The notes below the pieces were generated by a model. That model did no database searches. It saw nothing but the letters and a program-made list of their open reading frames with translations, and was not told the origin of the DNA. A DNA stretch of 5,499 nucleotides from Alphaproteobacteria bacterium. Lineage in GTDB: Bacteria; Pseudomonadota; Alphaproteobacteria; Rhodobacterales; Rhodobacteraceae. Numbering within the stretch: the first letter of the stretch is position 1; each line of letters starts with the position of its first letter. The stretch covers positions 1-5,499 of the forward strand of contig JAUHWJ010000173.1 in NCBI GenBank assembly GCA_030424705.1. Reading direction: 5' to 3'. The translations under genes were made by a program, and so were the position numbers. Of the stretch, positions 1 through 5,499 are shown one piece after another.

Positions 1-31
1 GGCCAAGAGCTTGCGGAAAGTTGGCCGTTTT
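1..31 (+). terminator. Possible terminator hairpin of an upstream gene
   Basis: GGCCAA at 1-6 pairs with TTGGCC at 21-26. An inner CTT/AAG pairing, with a 3-nt bulge on the left side, closes a short loop, and a run of four T follows at 28-31. This resembles a weak intrinsic terminator for a gene lying left of the window. The stem may continue outside the window, so the call is tentative; a chance 6-bp repeat is possible. Confidence 0.25.
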
Positions 32-103
32 CGACCCGCGCCCCGTCGTGACGGCGACGGCGGTTCGGGGTAGGCTGCTCCTCGAAGCGGAGGGAAGCGC
101 GCC

Positions 104-658
104 ATGATGCGGAGGGACCGGGCGGAACGAAGGGGCGGGCGGCCGCTCCCCGGCCCTTCGGGCGCGCGCTTCGCGGCGCCCTATCTCGCCGTCGCAATCC
201 TGATGATGGCGGGGGCCTTCGGACTCTCCCGTCTTGTCGAGCCCCGGCTCGGCCCAGGCCTCGCGCCCTTCGCGCCGGCGCTCTCCATCCTCCTCGTCTT
301 CGGCCTCGCCTTCCTCCTCTTCCGCCTGCGCGAGGCGCGGCGGGCCGGCGCGGCGGCGGCGGGCCTGCCGCTGGAGGCCTTCCTCTCGGAAGGCGGGGTC
401 ATCGCCCCTCATCTCGACGGGGCGGCGCGCAGGCGCGCGCTGTCCGCCCTCCGGGGGCTGGCGCGGCGGGGGGATGTTCTGGCCATCGAGATCGACCCGG
501 ATTCGGTCGACGCCGGGACGGCGGACGCGGTGACGATCCTCACCACGGCGCCGGCTCATCTCGTCGGCACATGGGAGACGCGGCTTGGAGCCGAAGTCGT
601 CGGCCCCGGCGCGGCCGCGCCGCGCGGGGCGCGGCGGCTGAGATTCGTGTGGGATTAG
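104..658 (+). CDS. Hypothetical protein with two transmembrane segments
   Basis: I do not recognise this 184-residue protein. It has an Arg-rich N-terminus (residues 1-22), two hydrophobic segments (about 24-44 and 54-74) separated by a short loop, and a soluble C-terminal part (about 78-184) ending in Trp-Asp. The positively charged N-terminus and the Arg-rich stretch after the second segment (RLREARR) suggest a hairpin in the inner membrane with both ends in the cytoplasm. The start at 104 is supported by GGAGGG at 89-94, 9 nt upstream; an ATG at 107 is an alternative. No catalytic motif or cysteine cluster is visible. It converges on the vWA gene and is followed by a hairpin-rich spacer. 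Coding is supported by the start signal, membrane-like composition and lack of a better overlapping frame, but not by homology. Confidence 0.65.
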   Translation: MMRRDRAERRGGRPLPGPSGARFAAPYLAVAILMMAGAFGLSRLVEPRLGPGLAPFAPALSILLVFGLAFLLFRLREARRAGAAAAGLPLEAFLSEGGVIAPHLDGAARRRALSALRGLARRGDVLAIEIDPDSVDAGTADAVTILTTAPAHLVGTWETRLGAEVVGPGAAAPRGARRLRFVWD

Positions 659-664
659 GGAAGG

Positions 665-685
665 CCGCCCGATCCGGCCGGGCGG
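665..685 (+). terminator. GC-rich hairpin just after the first gene
   Basis: A perfect 7-bp stem, CCGCCCG (665-671) with CGGGCGG (679-685), has a 7-nt loop and begins 6 nt after the stop codon of the membrane protein gene. No T-run follows, so it is not a canonical intrinsic terminator. Its position suggests 3'-end formation or transcript stabilisation for the plus-strand gene. Confidence 0.35.
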
Positions 686-711
686 GGGCGCGGCGCTTCC
701 GCTCTCCCCTT

Positions 712-762
712 GGCCCGGTCGACCAGACCGGGCCGCGGCCTCCCTCCCGAACGGGAGGCCGC
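712..762. terminator. Tandem back-to-back hairpins between convergent genes
   Basis: Two perfect hairpins abut without a gap. The first pairs GGCCCGGTC (712-720) with GACCGGGCC (726-734) around a 5-nt loop. The second pairs GCGGCCTCCC (735-744) with GGGAGGCCGC (753-762) around an 8-nt loop. They lie between two converging genes, where a bidirectional terminator is expected. Neither strand has a clear U-tract after the stems, so termination would have to be non-canonical. The structures are seen directly; the role is inferred. Confidence 0.45.
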
Positions 763-862
763 ATCGCGACGGCGCGATCCGCACAAGCGTCTGAGGTCCT
801 GACGCCATAAACCGCTGAAAATCAATCGTTCCGAGGCGGCCGCCCGAGGGAGGCCGCGGCCC
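730..862. repeat. 17-bp perfect inverted repeat with 99-bp spacer
   Basis: Positions 730-746 (GGGCCGCGGCCTCCCTC) are the exact reverse complement of 846-862. The left arm overlaps the right arm of the first tandem hairpin (726-734) and the left arm of the second (735-744), so the long pairing and the local hairpins exclude each other. The 10-mer GGGAGGCCGC also occurs directly repeated at 753-762 and 848-857. The stretch 659-902 otherwise holds no gene; an A/T-rich patch at about 806-831 stands out from the GC-rich surroundings but has no convincing promoter pair. Confidence 0.6.
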
Positions 863-902
863 TTCGCGTTCCGTTCGGGCGTTGCGCAGCCTGCTCGCGC
901 GC

Positions 903-1601
903 TTATTCCAGCAGGCTCACCACCGGGCAGGCCAGCGTCTCGCGCAGCGCTTCGACCAGTTCCTCGACGGTCTCGGTCGTCACGACCAGCCCGCCGGTCT
1001 TCTCGGCCATGCAATCCGCCTTGTGGACGCTGTTGTCCGGCCGGAAGAGGGGATGGCCCTCGAGATCGGGCTGAAGCTGGAAGCCGATCACATGCACAAT
1101 GAGGCCGGCGCCCTTCGCGGCGAGTTCGGCGCCGAGCGCGCAGGGCGAGCCGCCGCATGTCTCCCGCCCGTCGGTGACCAGCACGACGACGCCGGGCTTC
1201 GCCGTGTAGTCCAGCGCGTCGGCGGCGCGGCGCACCGCGGAGGTGAGCGGCGTGTCTCCGTCGGGCCGGAGCGCCTCGACCTCGCCGATGATCCGCGGCG
1301 CCGCGTCCTGCACCGGCGGGAAGCGGAGATCGACGCTGTCGCAGCTCTTCGGGTGGCCTTGCGGCCCGTAGGTCACGAGGCCGAGGCGGCGCCAGGCGGC
1401 GATCTCCGGCATTGCGCGGCGCACCGCCTCGCGCGCCGCGACGATCCGGGGTTCGCCCTCAGTCCCCGGCGCGGGTTCGGACATCGAGGCGGAGCCGTCG
1501 AAGACGATGATGGCGTCCGAGATGCAGGAGGGTTCGGCCGCCGTCGAGAGCGGCCCGAGCAAGGCGGCCGCCAGCGCAAGCCCCTTTCCCGCCTTCGCCA
1601 T
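903..1601 (-). CDS. Exported von Willebrand factor A domain protein
   Basis: This 232-residue protein starts with a signal peptide (about 1-22, MAKAGKGLALAAALLGPLSTAA), so it should act in the periplasm or envelope. The rest is one vWA domain with a complete metal-ion-dependent adhesion site: D35-G-S37-A-S39, a Thr in GDTPLT (T117), and D144 in VTDGRE. Such domains bind Mg2+ or Mn2+ and mediate protein contacts. Six cysteines (26, 87, 149, 154, 197, 225) lie after the leader, compatible with disulphides. The ATG at 1601 is chosen because GGAGG lies 5 nt upstream and the signal peptide begins there; an in-frame GTG at 1634 would add 11 residues before it. It is the last gene of a probable operon, 68 bp after rlmN on the same strand. 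The ligand is unknown. Domain assignment is firm; function is not. Confidence 0.9.
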   Translation of the reverse strand: MAKAGKGLALAAALLGPLSTAAEPSCISDAIIVFDGSASMSEPAPGTEGEPRIVAAREAVRRAMPEIAAWRRLGLVTYGPQGHPKSCDSVDLRFPPVQDAAPRIIGEVEALRPDGDTPLTSAVRRAADALDYTAKPGVVVLVTDGRETCGGSPCALGAELAAKGAGLIVHVIGFQLQPDLEGHPLFRPDNSVHKADCMAEKTGGLVVTTETVEELVEALRETLACPVVSLLE

Positions 1602-1606
1602 GCCGA

Positions 1607-1611
1607 CCTCC
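1607..1611 (-). promoter_or_regulatory. Ribosome binding site deciding the vWA gene start
   Basis: Read on the minus strand, GGAGG at 1611-1607 lies 5 nt before the ATG at 1601. It favours that start over the upstream in-frame GTG at 1634. Confidence 0.7.
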
Positions 1612-1669
1612 GCCAGAAGCAATGCCTGAGTCACGGTCGCAGGCCGCCGCGAGACTGTCGAGTCCGGCT

Positions 1670-2857
1670 TCAGGCCCCGCCCGCCTCCGCCTTCACGCGC
1701 GCCTTCCGCACCCGCTCTGTCGCCGACTTCAGCTGGCCGCAGGCCGCCATGATGTCTTCCCCCCGTGGGGTGCGGACGGGGGAGGCGTAGCCGGCGCGGT
1801 TGACGATCTCCGCGAAGGCCTCGATGCGCGCCCAGTCCGACCGCTCATAGGGCGCGCCGGGCCAGGGGTTGAAGGGGATGAGGTTGATCTTGGCGGGGAT
1901 GCCGGCGATCAGCTTCACGAGCCGCTTCGCGTCCGCATCCGAATCGTTCACGCCTTTCAGCATGACGTATTCGAAGGTGATCCGCTCCGCATTGGAGAGG
2001 CGCGGCCAGGCGCGGCAGGCGTCCAGCAGGGCCTTGATGTTCCATTTGCGGTTGATGGGCACCAGCCGGTCCCGCACCTCGTCCGTCGTCGCGTGGAAGG
2101 AGATGGCGAGCATGCAGCCGATCTCCTCCCCCGCCCGCACGATTTCCGGCACGACGCCCGAGGTGGAGAGCGTGATGCGGCGGCGGGAGAGGGAGAGGCC
2201 CTCATGGTCCATCGCGATCTTCATCGCGTCCCGCACCTGCTCGAAATTGTAGAGCGGCTCGCCCATGCCCATGAGGACGAGGTTGGAGACGAGGCGGCGC
2301 TCGCCGAGCGGCTTGCCCGCGCTCGCCCATTCGCCGAGATCGTCCCGCGCCACGAGGATCTGGCCGACGATCTCCGCCGCCGTCAGGTTCCGCACCAGCG
2401 TCTGCGTGCCGGTATGGCAGAAGGAGCAGGTGAGCGTGCAGCCGACCTGGGAGGAGATGCAGAGCGTGCCGCGATCCTCCTCCGGGATGTAGACCGCCTC
2501 GACCTCATGCCCGCCGTCGATCCGGAGGAGGTATTTCCGCGTCCCGTCATTCGAGACCTGGCGCTCCACGATCTCGGGCCGCGCGATGCGGAAATGTTCG
2601 GAGAGGAAGGCGCGGAAGGGCTTGGCGAGGTCGGTCATCGCCTCCGGGTCCGAAACGCCCTTCTGATAGAGCCAGGACCAGAGCTGCCGGACGCGCATGT
2701 TGGCCTGTTTCGGGTCGGCCCCCGCCTCTATGAGCGCCGCGCGCATCGCCTCCCGGCTCATGCCGACGAGGTTCGGCTTCGCCTCCTTCGGCAGGAGGCG
2801 CGGCAGCACGCGCGCCTCGGGCGCGAGCGCCTCCTGCACTTTCGGGGCCGTGTCCAT
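1670..2857 (-). CDS. rlmN: Dual-specificity 23S rRNA (A2503)/tRNA (A37) C2-methyltransferase RlmN
   Basis: RlmN is a cytoplasmic radical-SAM enzyme that methylates C2 of A2503 in 23S rRNA and of A37 in some tRNAs, tuning peptidyl-transferase function and decoding accuracy. From the ATG at 2857 the protein is 395 residues, normal for the family. The [4Fe-4S] cluster motif CxxxCxxC is at C140, C144 and C147 in [13 protein letters not shown]; the SAM-binding GMGEP is at 197-201. The two catalytic cysteines expected by comparison with E. coli C118 and C355 are C133 (TLCISSQ) and C373 ([11 protein letters not shown]), so the enzyme looks intact. An ATG at 2863 would add Met-Ala, but the Shine-Dalgarno sequence abuts it, so 2857 is preferred. 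The frame stays open upstream to 3268, but that extension overlaps the ialB-like gene and lacks family similarity. It starts 23 bp after the ialB-like stop and lies in the same probable operon. Confidence 0.97.
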   Translation of the reverse strand: MDTAPKVQEALAPEARVLPRLLPKEAKPNLVGMSREAMRAALIEAGADPKQANMRVRQLWSWLYQKGVSDPEAMTDLAKPFRAFLSEHFRIARPEIVERQVSNDGTRKYLLRIDGGHEVEAVYIPEEDRGTLCISSQVGCTLTCSFCHTGTQTLVRNLTAAEIVGQILVARDDLGEWASAGKPLGERRLVSNLVLMGMGEPLYNFEQVRDAMKIAMDHEGLSLSRRRITLSTSGVVPEIVRAGEEIGCMLAISFHATTDEVRDRLVPINRKWNIKALLDACRAWPRLSNAERITFEYVMLKGVNDSDADAKRLVKLIAGIPAKINLIPFNPWPGAPYERSDWARIEAFAEIVNRAGYASPVRTPRGEDIMAACGQLKSATERVRKARVKAEAGGA

Positions 2858-2863
2858 CGCCAT

Positions 2864-2870
2864 CCTCTCC
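2864..2870 (-). promoter_or_regulatory. Ribosome binding site of rlmN, touching an upstream ATG
   Basis: On the minus strand GGAGAGG (2870-2864) runs directly into ATG at 2863, then GCG, then ATG at 2857. Zero spacing to the first ATG and 6 nt to the second favour initiation at 2857. Pairing only through GGAG would leave 3 nt to the first ATG and 9 nt to the second. Confidence 0.55.
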
Positions 2871-2880
2871 GCCGCGCCGC

Positions 2881-3435
2881 TCACTTGCAGAGCGCGCGCG
2901 CCTCCTCCAGCGCCGCGGTGAAGCCCGAGAGCGAGAACGTGTCCACCGTCGTCGTGCCGCGGGTGGAGACGCCCGTCACCTCCGCCGTCGCGCCGCGGCG
3001 CATGGCGGCGACGAGGCGCTCGTCGCTCTCGGCGCTGTCGGCCCAGGCGCCCTCGCCGGAGGTGAACATCTCGAACTTGTCCGAGCCGATCTTCACCTCC
3101 ACGGAGCTTCCCGACCTGAACGGGTAGCCCGGAAGCATGGAGACCTCGTTCTTCACGTTCGCGCCGGGCCGGATCGCCACCATCAGGAAGATGTCGCCCC
3201 GGTTCACCGAAACCGGCTTGCCCGAGCGGAGCGCGCGGGAGGAGACGGGCTGCGAGACGATCCAGCATTGCCGGTCCGCCGCCGCGCCCTCCTTGAATAT
3301 GCTCCAGTCCCGCTTCGCGCCGACGCTCTCGCTCACCGACTGGGCGGCCGCGCCGCCCATCGTGGCGGCGAGGCAGATCGCCGCAACCATCCCGCGCAGG
3401 GCGCCGTGACGCGCCAATTCCTTCGTCCTCGTCAT
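2881..3435 (-). CDS. Invasion-associated locus B (IalB) family protein
   Basis: This 184-residue protein has a signal peptide (about 1-31, hydrophobic segment around 15-27, likely cleavage near GGAAA/QS), so it is exported to the periplasm or envelope. The mature part fits the IalB family: a DW motif near the start (residues 43-44), a Cys in RQCWI (C57), a central beta-rich section with [15 protein letters not shown] (117-131), and the characteristic ending [20 protein letters not shown] with C183, probably disulphide-bonded to C57. IalB was named in Bartonella, where it is linked to red-cell invasion, but homologues are widespread in free-living alphaproteobacteria and their role there is not established. 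The ATG at 3435 has GGAG 7 nt upstream and gives the complete leader. It is the first gene of the minus-strand operon and is divergent from the sigma factor gene. Family assignment is from recalled patterns, not a search. Confidence 0.87.
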   Translation of the reverse strand: MTRTKELARHGALRGMVAAICLAATMGGAAAQSVSESVGAKRDWSIFKEGAAADRQCWIVSQPVSSRALRSGKPVSVNRGDIFLMVAIRPGANVKNEVSMLPGYPFRSGSSVEVKIGSDKFEMFTSGEGAWADSAESDERLVAAMRRGATAEVTGVSTRGTTTVDTFSLSGFTAALEEARALCK

Positions 3436-3582
3436 GTCTGCTCTCCGCCGCAATGCCGCCGAGGCCTCGCCGCCTCTTTTTTCCGTCATGCCGATGCGGA
3501 TACTATGATGAAAACGCCCCTCGGCGCCACCCTCCGGCGACGATGCGGCGCAGCCCAGCGCAAGGATCGGGACAAGGCGAGC
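3436..3582. promoter_or_regulatory. Divergent intergenic region, probable promoters
   Basis: About 147 bp separates the ialB-like start from the preferred sigma factor start, and both transcription units should begin here. A relatively A/T-rich patch at about 3475-3514 stands out. On the plus strand TATGAT at 3504-3509 matches a sigma-70 -10 box in 5 of 6 positions, but no good -35 box lies 16-18 bp upstream. On the minus strand TAGTAT in the same patch is a weaker -10 candidate. No confident ECF-type promoter was recognised. Minus-strand GGAG at 3446-3443 is the ialB ribosome binding site. Confidence 0.35.
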
Positions 3583-4179
3583 GTGACAGCAACGACCGAC
3601 GCCGCCGGCGACGCGGAGCCGGACGACGCCGCCCTGATCCGGCGGATCGCGGAGGCGCGCGACCGGGAGGCCTTCTCCGCGCTCTTCCGCCGCTATGCCG
3701 GTAAGATCAGGGGCGCGCTGGTGAAGGCCGGGGCGCGGCCGGACGAGGCGGACGAGGCGGCGCAGGAAGCGATGCTCGCGGTCTGGCGCAAGGCGGGGAG
3801 CTTCGACCCGGCGCGGGCGCCGGCCTCCGCCTGGATCTTCGCCATCGCGCGGAACCGGCGGATCGACATGATCCGCCGCGCGCGCCGGCCGGAGCCCGAC
3901 CCGGAGGACCCGCTCTTCCAGCCGGAGCCGCCGCGCTCCGCCGCCGCGGAGATCGCGGAGCGGGAGCGGGACGCGGCGCTCGCCGCCGCCGTCGCGGCGC
4001 TGTCGGAGCCGCAACGGGATGTCGTGCGGCTGGCCTTTTTCGTCGGGCTCAGCCATCCCGAGATCGCGGCGCGGCTCGGCCTGCCGCTCGGCACGGTGAA
4101 ATCCCGGCTCCGGCTGGCCGGGGAGAGGCTGCGGGCCGCGCTCGGCGCGGAGTTCGCGAGGGAGATGTTCGATGAATGA
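3583..4179 (+). CDS. ECF-type RNA polymerase sigma-70 factor
   Basis: This protein (198 residues from GTG 3583) directs RNA polymerase to alternative promoters. Sigma region 2 spans about residues 28-100, with FSALFRRYAGKIRGAL, the core-binding QEAMLAVWRKAG and the -10-recognising AIARNRRIDMIRRARR. Region 4 spans about 135-188, with SEPQRDVVRLAF and the helix-turn-helix LSHPEIAARLGLPLGTVKSRL that reads the -35. There is no region 3, as usual for ECF factors. It resembles Rhodobacter RpoE as I recall it, whose stress response is normally controlled by a downstream ChrR-type zinc anti-sigma factor; no such gene follows here. The GTG start has AAGG 5 nt upstream and gives an N-terminus of usual length; ATG 3505 or 3508 would add 25-26 residues. 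The frame is open back to 3268, but that part is antisense to the ialB-like gene. The end overlaps the asparaginase gene by 8 bp. Confidence 0.92.
   Translation: MTATTDAAGDAEPDDAALIRRIAEARDREAFSALFRRYAGKIRGALVKAGARPDEADEAAQEAMLAVWRKAGSFDPARAPASAWIFAIARNRRIDMIRRARRPEPDPEDPLFQPEPPRSAAAEIAERERDAALAAAVAALSEPQRDVVRLAFFVGLSHPEIAARLGLPLGTVKSRLRLAGERLRAALGAEFAREMFDE
4158..4164 (+). promoter_or_regulatory. Internal ribosome binding site for the asparaginase gene
   Basis: GAGGGAG lies inside the last codons of the sigma factor gene, 7 nt before the ATG at 4172. It supports the overlapping start and suggests translational coupling of the two genes. Confidence 0.6.
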
Positions 4180-5200
4180 GGTCAACCCCGTTCTGGCGAT
4201 GCGGAGCCGCGCCGGCTTCGTCGAGCGGGTCCATCACGGCCGCGTCGCGGTGGTGGACGGGCGGGGGCAGGGCGCGCCGCTGATCGCCGCGCTCGGGGAC
4301 GCCAAGGCGCGGATGCTGCCCCGCTCCTCCTGCAAGATATTGCAGGCGCTGCCGCTGGTGGAATCGGGCGCGGCGGATGCGGCGGGGCTCACGCCGCGCC
4401 ATCTCGCGCTCGCCGGCGCTTCGCACCAGGGCTCGGACGCGCATGCGGCGCTCGCGGCGGAATGGCTGGCCTCGATCGGGCTTTCGGAGGCCGATCTCGA
4501 ATGCGGGCCGCAGGAGCCAGGGGACCGGGAGACGCGGGAGCGGATGATCCGCGCAGGCGAGGCGCCCTCCCAGCTGCACAACAACTGCTCCGGCAAGCAT
4601 TCGGGCTTCCTCTGCTGCGCGAAGCACATGGGCGCGGCGACGGCGGGCTATGTCTCGCCCGACCATCCGGTGCAGCGCGCCGTGGCGCTGGCGACGGCGG
4701 AGATGGCGGGGGAGGAGGTGGGCGCGTTCGCGGTGGACGGCTGTTCGGCCCCGAACTTCGCGCTCTCCCTCGAAGGGCTCGCGCGGGCGGCGGCGCGGGT
4801 CGCGGCGGCGGAGACGGCGCTTTCGGGCGCGCGGCGGGACGCGGCGATCCGGCTCCGCGAGGCGATGGCGCTCCATCCGTTCGAGGTGGCGGGGGAGGGG
4901 CGGGCCTGCACCGACATCATGCGCGCCGCGAAGGGGCGGCTCATGGTCAAGACCGGGGCGGAGGGCGCCTTCATCGCGATCTGGCCGGAACGCGGGCTCG
5001 GCCTCGCGCTCAAGATCGACGACGGGAACGGCGCGGCGGCGGAATGCGCGCTGACAGGCCTCCTCGTCGCGCTCGGCGCGCTGGACGGGGCGGACCCGGC
5101 GGTGGCGCGCTATCTCGCGCCGGTCGAGACGAACCGGCGGGGAATCGTCTGTGGCGGCGGGGCGCCTTCGGCGGCGATCACGGGCTTCACGCTCGGTTAA
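4172..5200 (+). CDS. L-asparaginase II family protein (Rhizobium etli-type, class 3)
   Basis: This 342-residue protein belongs to the Asparaginase_II family (Pfam PF06089) typified by the inducible Rhizobium etli enzyme, unrelated to the E. coli AnsA/AnsB and plant-type enzymes. It should hydrolyse L-asparagine to aspartate and ammonia. No signal peptide is visible, so it is probably cytoplasmic. Residues matching the R. etli active site as I remember it are present: Ser-x-x-Lys at S52/K55 in RSSCKILQ, S84 in GASHQG, the zinc-site set C139 and K142 in NNCSGKHSGF with C191 in DGCSAP, and probably K260 in MVKTGAEG. Length is normal and it looks intact. The start overlaps the sigma gene stop by 8 bp with a good ribosome binding site, so the two are likely co-transcribed and coupled. 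Whether it truly acts on asparagine is inferred, since few family members have been tested. Confidence 0.93.
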   Translation: MNEVNPVLAMRSRAGFVERVHHGRVAVVDGRGQGAPLIAALGDAKARMLPRSSCKILQALPLVESGAADAAGLTPRHLALAGASHQGSDAHAALAAEWLASIGLSEADLECGPQEPGDRETRERMIRAGEAPSQLHNNCSGKHSGFLCCAKHMGAATAGYVSPDHPVQRAVALATAEMAGEEVGAFAVDGCSAPNFALSLEGLARAAARVAAAETALSGARRDAAIRLREAMALHPFEVAGEGRACTDIMRAAKGRLMVKTGAEGAFIAIWPERGLGLALKIDDGNGAAAECALTGLLVALGALDGADPAVARYLAPVETNRRGIVCGGGAPSAAITGFTLG

Positions 5201-5240
5201 CCCCAATATTGGAGAAAGTTCGCCGAAAGGAGCCTCGATC

Positions 5241-5499
5241 ATGCGGGATTCGGCGTTTGCAGTCGTGCAGTTTTCGCCCCGGCGCGAGCCGGTCGAGGCG
5301 GCGTCGGACCTTGAAGCCTATGAGGACCTGATCTTCGAGGCGATAGAGCGGCTGGCGCGGATCGAGGCGCTGACGGCCGGCGGGCGCTTCCCCGCCGTGC
5401 GCCGCACCGCGGGCGATCTCGCCGCGGTCGCCCGGCGGCTCGGTCTCCCCTCCCTCGCCCGCGTCGCGACCGATCTTGCGAAGGCGGAGGACGAGCACG
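5241..5499 (+). CDS. Partial hypothetical helical protein, cut by the window end
   Basis: An open frame begins at ATG 5241 with AAAGGAG 8 nt upstream and runs past the window edge without a stop; 86 residues are visible. It starts 40 bp after the asparaginase stop and probably belongs to the same transcript. No signal peptide, membrane segment or cysteine is visible. From about residue 25 it appears mainly alpha-helical (DLEAYEDLIFEAIERLARIEAL, then DLAAVARRLGLPSLARVATDLAKAEDE). The second stretch loosely recalls the helical hairpin of histidine phosphotransfer (HPt) domains, where the pattern is H-x-L-K-G followed by a small-residue helix, LG and a leucine-rich helix. Here the phosphoacceptor His position appears to be Arg or Thr (RRTAGDLA), so if related it is a non-phosphorylatable version. 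It lacks the HxxxCxxC motif of zinc anti-sigma factors. Coding is likely; function is unknown. Confidence 0.7.
   Translation, partial: MRDSAFAVVQFSPRREPVEAASDLEAYEDLIFEAIERLARIEALTAGGRFPAVRRTAGDLAAVARRLGLPSLARVATDLAKAEDEH

Noticed and set aside
806..831. A/T-rich patch considered as a promoter for a small RNA
   Set aside because: No -35/-10 pair with acceptable spacing could be found on either strand, so composition alone does not support a promoter call.
882..1790. 302-codon open frame on the plus strand
   Set aside because: It lies antisense to the vWA gene, which has a signal peptide, MIDAS motif and ribosome binding site. The product is Arg/Gly/Ala-rich without recognisable domains, typical of a GC-driven shadow frame.
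1622..3127. 501-codon open frame on the plus strand
   Set aside because: It is antisense to the whole of rlmN and part of the ialB-like gene. Its composition (His/Arg/Asp/Leu-rich) is typical of a reverse-complement shadow.
2858..3268. N-terminal extension of rlmN to 3268
   Set aside because: It would overlap the ialB-like gene in another frame, is Arg-rich and matches nothing in RlmN. The ribosome binding site and family length point to 2857.
3268..3582. Sigma factor start at 3268
   Set aside because: The extra residues are antisense to the ialB-like gene and have no sigma-factor similarity; ECF factors normally begin shortly before region 2.
3436..4185. N-terminal extension of the ialB-like gene to 4185 on the minus strand
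   Set aside because: It is antisense to the sigma factor gene and would bury the signal peptide inside the protein; the ATG at 3435 has a good ribosome binding site.
5203..5212. Palindrome CCAATATTGG between the asparaginase and the partial gene
   Set aside because: A 10-bp palindrome without spacer is expected a few times by chance in a window this size, and it fits neither a terminator nor a known operator.
4049..5242. 397-codon open frame on the minus strand
   Set aside because: It is antisense to the asparaginase gene, which carries all expected active-site motifs; the product is dominated by Arg and Pro.
4462..5331. 289-codon open frame on the plus strand overlapping the asparaginase gene
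   Set aside because: It is an out-of-frame reading of the asparaginase gene, extremely Gly/Arg/Ala-rich, and lacks a plausible start signal.

Overview
The window reads as chromosomal DNA from a very GC-rich alphaproteobacterium, most likely of the Rhodobacterales/Rhodobacteraceae group. This rests on very high GC, a third-position G/C bias strong enough to keep antisense frames open for hundreds of codons, an RlmN sequence of alphaproteobacterial type, an IalB-family protein, and an ECF sigma factor resembling Rhodobacter RpoE as I recall it. The genus cannot be named. No mobile element, CRISPR array, tRNA or rRNA was seen.

Layout. Positions 1-103 hold a possible terminator tail from an upstream gene and the leader of the first gene. 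104-658 (+) encodes a small unrecognised protein with two membrane segments. 659-902 is a gene-free stretch between convergent genes, unusually rich in perfect inverted repeats: hairpins at 665-685, 712-734 and 735-762, plus a 17-bp inverted repeat (730-746 with 846-862) that competes with the last two. On the minus strand follows a probable three-gene operon, read right to left: an exported IalB-family protein (3435-2881), the 23S rRNA/tRNA methyltransferase RlmN (2857-1670) and an exported von Willebrand factor A protein with an intact metal-binding site (1601-903). About 147 bp separates ialB from a divergent plus-strand unit: an ECF sigma-70 factor (3583-4179), an L-asparaginase II family protein overlapping it by 8 bp (4172-5200), and a partial helical protein (5241 to the window end).

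How the genes fit together. RlmN is housekeeping; the genes on either side of it make envelope or periplasmic proteins and probably share its transcript. The sigma factor is translationally coupled to the asparaginase-like gene, and no anti-sigma gene is visible beside it, which is the most unusual arrangement here. Nothing in the window amounts to a clear new system. The points worth a second look are the sigma/asparaginase pairing, the competing hairpins at 712-862, the Cys-rich vWA protein and the possibly HPt-like partial protein at the right edge.
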